DNA of 64,000 nucleotides from Syngnathus acus (lineage: Eukaryota > Chordata > Actinopteri > Syngnathiformes > Syngnathidae): assembly GCF_901709675.1 (NCBI RefSeq), contig NC_051104.1:2295001-2359000 (forward strand). The letters are read 5' to 3'. Position numbers and translations under genes: made by a program. Within the stretch, counting starts at the first letter, position 1, and every line of letters starts with the position of its first letter. The notes under the pieces are model-generated. The model had not been told where the DNA came from. It ran no database searches and was given only the letters and a program-made list of their open reading frames with translations. Positions 55,001-64,000 of the stretch are shown here, piece after piece.

Positions 55001-58000
55001 TCTTGCAATAATTAGCACGTTGTTAAGGCTAGAGGTGGATCACCAGCACAGCTTCTAAAAATAAAAGCGGCCACTCTGGAGAACGAGAAGCACATTTAGA
55101 GCCGCACCTCCCTTCCCACCAGCTCTCATCCAATTTCCTCTCGATTACGACACGCCAGCGGGCGTCTTCAACGTAAACACGGCTTGTCATCCAGCGATTC
55201 AAATGAATCTCGTTTCTCGGAACGACTCGGGCGTGCTCTCGTGTGATTAAATCTTGAAGAAAACCCGGCTGTTCAAAGTTCACACGGTTTCCCCAACTTG
55301 ACCTCACGGGCCACCCGTGACGCTTTGTGGGATCAGAACGCCTTAAGAGAAGTCTTCAAATTGCTCGGTGGAAATAAAACATCTTTGCCGGTGTCCTCAT
55401 AGGATCATTCGGAGCACACAAAGCGAATCTTGTCACACAGAGAAGCGACTTCCTGGCCGCACTGCGCGTGACAGCTCTTCTCTCGTCGCGTCTGCCCTTT
55501 CTCGCTCCCGAGTGTGGCCGCGACGGTAGTAATTTCCGGGATGTTTGATGTCAGCCGCTAAAGCTACCGCTCACTGCTTTTATCCCCGGCGACAATCATC
55601 CGCCCCGTCTCGTCAAGCAGGACGTTGGCAGGTAGCGACTTACCCGTTTGATTGCTGTCTGCCGCACATCTGACATTTAGCCGCTACTCAATTTTACGCT
55701 GATTTCATCTGAATGAATAATTTCCCGCCTTATGCTGTAAATAAGTAGCAAGTAGCGTTTCCCTAAATCATCTGCACGTTTCGATTTGCACCCCAACAAA
55801 AAAGGGGAATTCTCCTTTGCGGTTACCGACTTTGCATTTTTTAAATTCCAATGAGGCTTCACGTGCGGCGAGCGTCTTTATTTTTGAGTGCATCCCAAGA
55901 GCAGGATACTTCCCCTCAACTGCCAGAGAGCACTAATGACAACGTACGGTCTCCGCAGAGTCTTGGCTCGCTTTTGAGCCTTCACGTCTTTATCATGATG
56001 ACAGGCTAATGGAACGACTTCTCAAAATGGCCGACGTCAGGACTTGAAGTTTCTCTTTGATTCAGTTTCGGGGCTTCAAAATGCCCCCACAACGCGATTC
56101 CTCAGCCCAAATATCTGACTGTAATATTATCTGTCGCTCTCGATTAAAGTCATCCAGGCAATTTTGGGAAGCGAAGGGTGATTAATGAAGCTCATCATTG
56201 GCCAGAAACGCTCGTTGGCTTCGGAGGGAGTGATTTTCGCTCATTGGGCTCACGTCGTCATCATCACGTTCCCTGAATGTAAAACATTTGAACACGGATT
56301 GCGTGCAAGCGCGCCGCTTTGTGTTACAAGAACATCGTTCATTCCATCTTTTCTATTTATAAAAATGCAAGCGCTTTGGGGGTTAGCTGGAACATTTGTT
56401 ATTCATGAGCATTCCTTGTTGCCCCGCTGGGAAGCCTCATGCCAAGGTGCGCCCCGACGCAGTTAAACTCGTGTGGGTGATTGAATACCACGGCGCCGCC
56501 CACGCGTCAAGCAGCCACGGCCTTCGCTCTCGCTGCCAGAATGCCCGATGAGTGAAGTTGATGGTTGGCGCCAGCCGGCTCAGCGTGCGCTCGTAACACC
56601 GAGTTGCGTTTATTTTCATCAAATGAGGATTTACTGTGTTGTTTTTTTAAATGAGATGAAATTGCAGCGCGGACTGCATCACATGTCGCTTTTTTTAAGA
56701 GAAGGACTTGAGCAGTTCTAATATGTTCAATTTCACCGACAAACGCTCTCGCCAATGCCGAAGTAAGACACGCTGAGGGGTGCGAGGGGGGATAAGGAGA
56801 TGATAGCTTGTATCGCCATGGCAAGATAAGCCGGTTTATTATTGCACTCAGAGAGCTTCGGCGCGCTTCTGTTAAGAGGACAGGCGCTCAGACTGATTGC
56901 GTAGCCTGCAAAATGGGGAAAATGGCGGGTGGAAAGAGCACGAGTGCCATCAAAGAGGAGATTTGGCCAAATCAACGTGTTGCAGTGCTGAGAAAGCTTT
57001 CAGCCTCGCCGTGGGGAAACGTGCAGATTGATGCGTCCCATCTCACGAGGAGGGGGCCTCGTGTCGTAAATTAAAATCCAATTACACCGTAACCAAACAG
57101 CGCGTAAACATGAAATTGCTAAGCCACTCTTACATGACTCTCGGCGTGATGAACGACGTCCGCAACCTGCCCTCATTAGTCGTTGCTGACAATGCGCAAA
57201 AGCACCGAGCGTGGCAAACACACATCACCATTAAAGAGGAATTAGTGATTCTGCTTTTTTTTTTTTTTTTTTAACCTGAAATCTTACTGGCATTTTTTTT
57301 TTTGTAGTGGCTCAAAATAACCTCACACTTGAGCTAATGTGAGTCCAAAAGCAAATTCCCCTCTCGGCTATAAAAGTGAATTCATAAGCCGTGTGCATCT
57401 GTGGTCCGGTGTATACCGTGTGTACGCTTTGCTTCAGCAAAGATTCCCGACACTGCAGCCTGCCTACACACGCGTTAATATTCATGAGGGCCTCTTGTTT
57501 GATGGACTTTATCGATTCATACCGCATGCATTTATATCTGTCAATGTATGAAATAATTGTGATTTGGAATCGTGTGTATTTTAAGGGCCCCAAACATGAC
57601 GGGCAAAAACTCCCCCAGTATTGCCGTCGGGAAAATTTGAAAAAGGGCGGCCATTTTGTGTCGAGGCAGACACATGGTCAAATTCCTACTTGGATGAATT
57701 CCCAATTGGGAACAAAACAAAGTTAGCTTGCCAGATGGATGCGTTCACCTTGAAAACTAACTTTAATGTCCCCTGTGTTTTGTTACCTGTTTTGTTAGAT
57801 TATTCCGTACAACTTTTTCCGCTTGACTTTTATAGCCTCGCCGCAGTTGTTTTAAATAAACAACTTTTTTTTGCCGCCTGTGTGGGCGATTTTGTGACAG
57901 TAGCTGCCGGCTGATCCAACATCAACAATCACCATGTTATCTAGTCCTTCTGTTGGCTTGAGTTTTTAATTTTTTTTTTTTCTCCAAGCTATAGTTTACT

Positions 58001-58625
58001 TTTTTTTTTTTTCCCCTGGGAGACAAGCAAAGCTATCAGGAACAGTGAGTTCCACAAAGGAGAACGCTTTAATTAGCTAGCGCTCAAATGTTTTGCAGCA
58101 GATGTTAGCTATTATTGCTGCTGCTTTTTGCTTCCACGGGAGGTTTAAATTGCATGAACACACCACAATTTATGTTCTACACGCCGTTTGCATGCGATCT
58201 CCTTACTCGGCGTTGGGAATTTTCTTTCGATTTGAAATCCGCTTGTTTTGTGTGAACATAAATATATTTTCAGGGAAATGCGTAAAAAATGTACACGCTT
58301 GCTGAATTTCTCAAGCTGTTTATTTGCGTTTAACCTTGGACCACTTTCTGTTAAGCGCATGCGGAGATGATACTCGAGTAATTAGGAGCTCGGGCAAAAT
58401 TCCAAAAGAGAAACTGTGTCAGGGCGGAACATGCAACCGTTGCTGTCGTCGCGCTGATATCCTTGGCAGCGCCAAAAGCTGCAGGGCCGGCTAACGCTAT
58501 TAGGAGGTTTGGCCGAGCAGTAAATTGGCCTTGTGATAAATGGCCGCATATATAGTCCCTTAACATTTTTACCACTCTTCTTTTTTACTGTACACAATAA
58601 AGCCTGCCCAAGGGTAGGACTGACG
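55001..58625. other. intergenic DNA, candidate noncoding elements only
   Basis: Mostly low-repeat sequence. Blocks near 55090-55330, 55560-55690 and 56150-56300 have no simple repeats and contain ATTA motifs and CpG, as fish noncoding elements often do. T-tracts lie at 57256-57273 and 57294-57304. No gene recognised. Confidence 0.4.

Positions 58626-58659
<34 letters not shown>
58626..58659 (+). repeat. 34-nt poly-C tract
   Basis: An uninterrupted run of 34 C, between gacg and aacacatt. The opposite strand is a 34-nt G run able to form G-quadruplexes. The true length may differ because such tracts sequence poorly. Confidence 0.85.
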
Positions 58660-58661
<2 letters not shown>

Positions 58662-61600
58662 CACATTTTAAACGGCTAACACATTCCCAGATCGGCCTCG
58701 GGAAAGTTTTGTTGGCCACTGGAGCATTTACGGAGAATTGATCTGGGCCAGAAAAGTGCCACCGGCTGTTGGCTTTAAAATGGAATTTCCTAGAATGCTC
58801 TGGGTGAAGCTTCCGTTATATAACAGGAAGGGGAGGGTGGGGGGGCAACATGAACAAGTGTGCCATTTTTCTCACTCTCTTTGTGATGCGTGCAATGCTA
58901 GCCAACCTCACCTGTCGCTCACTCACCAGACTGTCAAGTCCATTTTTGGTTGCCTCCGGGATCTTTTCTGCACTCGTTTCTTAGTTGGGAACGTTTGATG
59001 ACGTCAAATTGGTGCCTTGGCGGAATAGATTCGAGATCAATGGCAGAACAGAGTCATCTGTGTTGAGAATATTGGTGCACTGTGCACATTATGATCGCCA
59101 CTGTTAAATGTCAGATTTTTTTTTGTCTTTACTGTGAAGTCTGTAACAGCTAAATCATTTCTCAAGATTTCAAAATCTTGGTGTGTACCAGTCCCGGACT
59201 CAGTGTTCACTTGGAGTCTTTTAGACAACTGCATACTCCAAGCAGAAAGAATCCAATGTTTGCTATTTTTGTAATATCTGAACATTGCAAACAAAGTGTG
59301 CCTGTCATCTGTCTCACAAACCAAAATCGTGACTTTGGGGGCGACCATTGTGGTGTGTGTTTGTCAATCAACATTGGAGAAGAATTATTGATCGGGAGGT
59401 CCATCTCATCTCAGGCCTCAAAGTGTTTTCTCCCGGCGGAGTCGTGGCTTAGAAGGTGCCATGAATCCCTTCAAATTGTTTTTCTCCGCTCCATCAGATA
59501 GAGCGAAAGAAGACAGGGCGAGGGCCTTCTTTGCCGCCACCTTTTAATAAGACGGATGAGATTGAAAGAGATGTGCGGGGGTAGGATTTGAGGGCCAGAC
59601 AAATAATGAGAGCGCAGGCGGGCTCCCCGCCCGGCTGACTGCGGGCCATATCGCAAATGAATCAATCGACTATTAGCGTCGGGAGACGGCCGGGAGAGGT
59701 AACCGTCTGCAGCTGAGCGTCGCGCGGGTCCGAGAGGCCGTCGTCTTCCGTCTCCTCGAGCGGCGTGAAGCTTTTGTTGTTAATGGCGCAATACGTCAAA
59801 GGCGGACGTTAAGTGTCAGCCGCCCGCCCGCCGCTCGTGCCCATGTTTCATGGCTAGTGCATCACTTGGGGACAAAATGCAATCACAAGTGATCTGTTTG
59901 TGTGTCAAAATGGGACACTAACTCAAATGACTTTGCAGACACAGCACTGCGTCATATTTATATCATACCCGTCCATCAATTTAGCTGGCTATGTTACTCG
60001 AACCTATCTAGCCTGACCTCACAGTCGCTAGCCACATTCTCCTTTTTCTTTCCGGGGAAACGACTTAAAGGTGCGAGCCCACCTGAGCTTTTCCCGTTGA
60101 GCCGATTTCCTTTATCTGCAAGGAGCCGAAGCATTTGTCAACAGACACAGCCCGTCGCCCCGGCCGGCCAGCTCGGCGGGAAGATAAAGGGTCCGCGCTC
60201 GGCAGCCTCCGAAGCTTCTGCCCCGCCTACATGAAAATGGAGGCATGGAAGCATTCCCGTTTGGTTCTCGCACTCGTGCGCATACTAAGCGCGATAAGAG
60301 GAATGGTGTTTGTGTGGGGACGCAGATTAATTCAAAAGTTAGAGCTTGGCAAAAGTTTATACTTGTCTGGAGGTCCACTCAGGCAGAAAAACAATTCTGT
60401 TATCTATAAAGCGCTCTTGAACGCAATGTTTGCCTTGACCACATACTTATTAAGCCACCCTCCCCCACTCTGCACGTTGCTGGAACAGACTCAAATGTCC
60501 CGTTTAGTTTTTGTTTTTTCACACCCAAAAAAAAAATGCCCTTGAAAGTCTAAATTTGGCAGCCGAGGCCGACGACGCCACCAGACAACTTGCTCATTAT
60601 TTGACAGAGGGAGCCGCGCCAAGAAGCCGACACATTTTTGGCTGTCATTGAAGAGAGCCAGTCATTTATTTATTACGACGGCAGCGGCTCCTTTTCAGGC
60701 CACCGCGCGTCAACAAAACACTTGACACATAAACGAGCTTCTCATTAGAAGCAGGCGGCAGGCTTTTAACTAAAAAGCCCCCCCCCTCTCTCCAATGGAC
60801 TGTTGTTTGTGAGCGTAATTCTTTTGAGTGGTTTCAACACCAGCTGATGGCTTGGAAAACACACACTTGACATCAATAACATGAGCCTTTGTTAGCTTTC
60901 AGCTTTTTAAATGCCATAAGTTTGAAATCTTACTCGCAAATTTACCAGTCTCACAGTCCCACTCTCACTTGGGTAACCATCAAAAAGGAAAAAAAGCAAC
61001 AAATATTTCTTTTCATCACGGTAATGCTCGATGGGTTCGATTAAAGAAGAAAGCGGGTGTATGTTTCCCACCCCCGGTCATTAGAAATCGCTTGCCAGGG
61101 CACTTTTGAACGAGGTTGTTTTCGCGACATTAACGCCGGCGTCCTCCTGCTCCTCGGCCACGTAAACACAATCGAGTTCTCTATCATGTCCAAAAGGTCT
61201 CCCGCTGCAAATACAATTTCAAGCTTTGTTTGACGCATAGCGAAGCAATGACACGTTGTAATTTAAAAGATAACACTGATGTTTCTTTAGTATCGATAAT
61301 TCAAGTGCATGGAAAGGACCGTTTTCTTATCTTAGCCCATGCTCGGAATAATTCACCACCAAGCACTATGGGACAATTAGCTTTAGCTCCCTAGCTACTT
61401 AGCTTTAAATACAACACAATATCAAGTCATTCACAACATGTTGATTTGGGACACTGTATTGTTGCTAAAAGTAACAAGTTAGCATCATGGAAGTGTTATC
61501 AGATAATAAAGGCTTGATTGGAACACAAATGGTGGAGCAACACACGTAGACAGTCTACAACAATAGCAAGACACATTCTTTATCCTTTAGGAAAATAAGG

Positions 61601-63090
61601 CTAATATTACTGAAGCAAAAAAAAAAAAATCTTGACAGGGTAATTAATTGTTATGACGTGTTTTTATAAAGTACAATACTGCTGAGTACTATTTTATTTT
61701 TACACGTCACCCTCTGCAATAGGTAGGTCTATGTTTCTGCCTGTGCTAGTGATATATTTTTAAGATAAAAGGCTGACAAATTGCCAAGTGTCAAGGAGGG
61801 TCGATCTCAGGCGGGCAGACGATGCGTTTGCGTCGAGGTGCAGTCAGTAGCGGTGAACCGGCGAAAAGCACCTTTGGCCATGTCGCGTTTTCTCATTTCA
61901 GCAAAAACCTGTGTTGCGTTCGTTTTTGTCAGCATGGCAGGAAGGCCGCCATTTGTCACACCGAATAGAAGGCGGGCGGGCCTGATTGAGTGGCCCGTGC
62001 CACCAGGGGTGGCCGCTGGCGGGATTACAGCGGATGAAATAGTGCGGACAAAGTCATCTGAGGACGGAATTAGAAGGTACGCAAATCTCTTTTGTGCCGC
62101 AGGGAGGCCAAAATAACAAGCAAGTTTTCATAGACCACAACAAACGTGAACTGAATTCCATTGATGATAACAAAATTGAGACACGGTTTGAGCTATCGGG
62201 CAAGTCCAAAGAAGTCCTTTGGATTTAGTAGAATTTCAAATTGTATTGGATGAAGGGGCTTTCAACTTGAGGTCCCGCCGGATTCAGTTTGAATCTATTT
62301 TTAGTCATTTTATAGCCTATAAATTACTTCCAGCACCACAAAATAACTTGTTCTTGACTTTCCCAAATTGTCTCCGTGCCAGTCACAATGTTGATTAAAA
62401 CGCAGTGATCTCTCAAGAGCCAAATTTGATTTCTCTCCTTCTGACAAGTCTTTGATGCATTTCGTCAACAAGTAAATACTCTTAATAATTCAAAAGGCTC
62501 GCTGTGCACAGAAGACCCGATAGAGTCGTCTCAAGAATGACAAATTCCCTCTGCGACTTCAAAACACGCGGTGGGGGGAGTTTTCTCTCTCTCCGCTAAG
62601 TAGGTCTGATGTGGTGAAAAATGCATGCTCGGGTTATTATGAAGTGCTCCGCCACTCGCATCCGAGGAGCAATATTGCACGATTAAGTCCTCTAATGGCA
62701 GCCTTTAAAGAGCAAAGCCATTATTTCGTATACACTCTCCTCTTTTCAAACCAGTCCCGGTACGCTCGCTTCTTTTCACCGGCGGGGCAATCACGTTCTA
62801 AGCGGCAGCCGGTCTGCATCCGCCGTTCCTCTTTTGGCCGGCGGCGATCTGATTGCGCCGCCAGCCCCGATAAGAGACTCGTGAGCCGAGAGCTCCGATT
62901 GCACCGGCGTGACGCTCGCTACGGGTCAGGATGAATAACCGCAATTGTTATGGCCAGGCCGTCTGCCCGTGAGACGCAATGATAAGCTCCGCCGCCTTTT
63001 TGTCTGGCTCGTCTCAATCTGAAAGAACGCAATTAAAAACTGAAGGCAGAACTGAACACAGGAATTTGCCGGTGCCAAAGATTTGGGACT
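58660..63090. other. intergenic DNA, candidate noncoding elements only
   Basis: No exon or RNA gene recognised. G+C-richer low-repeat blocks are at about 59480-59840, 60100-60240 and 62750-63010. The last contains a SOX-type caattgttatgg at 62942-62953 and many CpG. About 61250-61780 is AT-rich and plain. Confidence 0.4.
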
Positions 63091-63790
63091 CACCGAGCAA
63101 ATCTGCTAATTTGATTCAAATCTAGTTTTTGAGACAGATAAGCTCTGAGGGTGGAATTTTCAAAATGTTGGACCCGCATGCATTCGCCTGGAAATGGCTA
63201 AAATGGCCACTTGAGACCAACACGGCAGGCACCCTGTATCTTTCCTGTAATGGCTTCTTGAGACATTTTTTGTGGGGCTTCTTTTGATGGAAAATACTTT
63301 TTTTTTTCACGTCGCCAAGGGCAACTGTCTTAGGGGTCTACATTTTCTTTAAATAGCCTCTGCAAGAGCTCAAATTGACTGAACAAATAGCAGACTACCC
63401 GTGTCTTATCATGCAGGCCTTCTTGAGATATTTTCAGTGCATATACTCATGATGGATAAGTTTGTCTCCATTTCATGTTCCCAAGTCAAACAGACTTCGG
63501 GAGCTAAATTGTCCTCCAAAATTTGAACCACCTGAAATTCGTCAAATTGACCGCGAAATGGCCACTTCAGACCAAATTGGCAGACTTTTTGGATCTTCTC
63601 AGGCATGATGGCTCCCTGGGAATTTTTTTGCCGACTTATAATTTACACACCTACCAAATTTCAGGTTGCAGAGATAAACTGGACTGAAGGACTAATTAAT
63701 TATTTTTTAAATTCCATTTTTTTGGAAAGCCCTCAAACTGTTGATTTTGGGTCAAAGAACTTTAAAAACAAAGTATTTTCCAGAAAATGA
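63091..63790. repeat. degenerate dispersed repeat with internal repetition
   Basis: Two modules recur with changes: aaatggccacttgagaccaa (63200-63219) and aaatggccacttcagaccaa (63556-63575), each followed within 20-70 bp by a catgatggct/aatggctt phrase and a ttgagac or gggaattttt phrase. The phrase cttcttgagacattttt near 63256 is also at about 18562 in the gli3 3'UTR. The texture matches, from memory, an abundant percomorph repeat with aaaatggccgactt motifs. No ends or coding capacity can be defined. Confidence 0.5.
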
Positions 63791-64000
63791 AAGGCACCAT
63801 CGGACACCGGAATAATGAAGTTCAGCTTTTGTTCGTTTGTTGACTCCAGACGCGATGACGACGTCTGATCCCAGCACGACCGGAGCTTCCCCCGGGCTTG
63901 CGATCGAGCTAATTGGCGGAGCTCCCGCTTGCACAGCTATCATTTAGAGGCTTTGTATTCGCCTCAGGCCAAAGCTTTTAATGGCATGTGCAGAATTTGC
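63791..64000. other. right edge, intergenic
   Basis: About 63840-63950 is a CpG-containing low-repeat block (gcgatgacgacgtctgatcc, cgatcgagctaattggcgg) that could be a noncoding element. No gene is recognised, and the window ends here. Confidence 0.35.

Overview
The window reads as nuclear DNA of a ray-finned (teleost) fish. Four spliced vertebrate protein-coding genes lie head to tail on the plus strand. Every intron I resolved is GT-AG and reading phase is kept across every junction. Many introns are only 65-90 bp. DNA-transposon and LINE remnants of the kinds common in bony fish lie between exons. I could not name the species; a compact percomorph-like genome is an inference.

Layout. (1) 1-19770: the 3' part of gli3, the Hedgehog-pathway zinc-finger transcription factor. 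Eleven exons from 3628 to 18117 encode 1418 residues, and the 5' exons lie left of the window. Large introns hold candidate regulatory sequence, and a 3'UTR of about 1.65 kb ends near an AATAAA at 19747. (2) 20454-25994: complete prpf4b, the spliceosome-associated PRP4 kinase, 16 exons and 1017 residues. (3) 27565-31988: complete pxdc1, a small PX-domain protein, 5 exons and 233 residues. Its introns carry a hAT element and a Tigger-like MITE, each with intact target-site duplications. (4) 33875-49388: complete tmx3, an ER membrane thioredoxin-family oxidoreductase, 16 exons and 478 residues, behind a CRE plus NRF1 promoter. (5) 50091-64000: about 14 kb in which I find no exon and no RNA gene. 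It holds GC-rich patches, homeodomain-type AT motifs, a 34-nt poly-C run and a degenerate repeat near the right edge.

The four genes have no obvious shared pathway: developmental transcription, splicing, phosphoinositide-type signalling and ER folding. Their closeness looks like chromosomal history. The human orthologues are on chromosomes 7 (GLI3), 6p25 (PRPF4B and PXDC1, near neighbours) and 18q (TMX3).

Items most worth a second look: a 76-nt, nearly perfect hairpin in a tmx3 intron (47790-47865); the CGYC active site and long polyglutamate tail of TMX3; tandem repeats of about 110 bp in the tmx3 3'UTR; the GATA palindrome and homeodomain-site-rich blocks in gli3 introns; and a CpG-dense block inside tmx3. 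I found no CRISPR array, operon, tRNA or rRNA, and no clearly novel multi-gene system.
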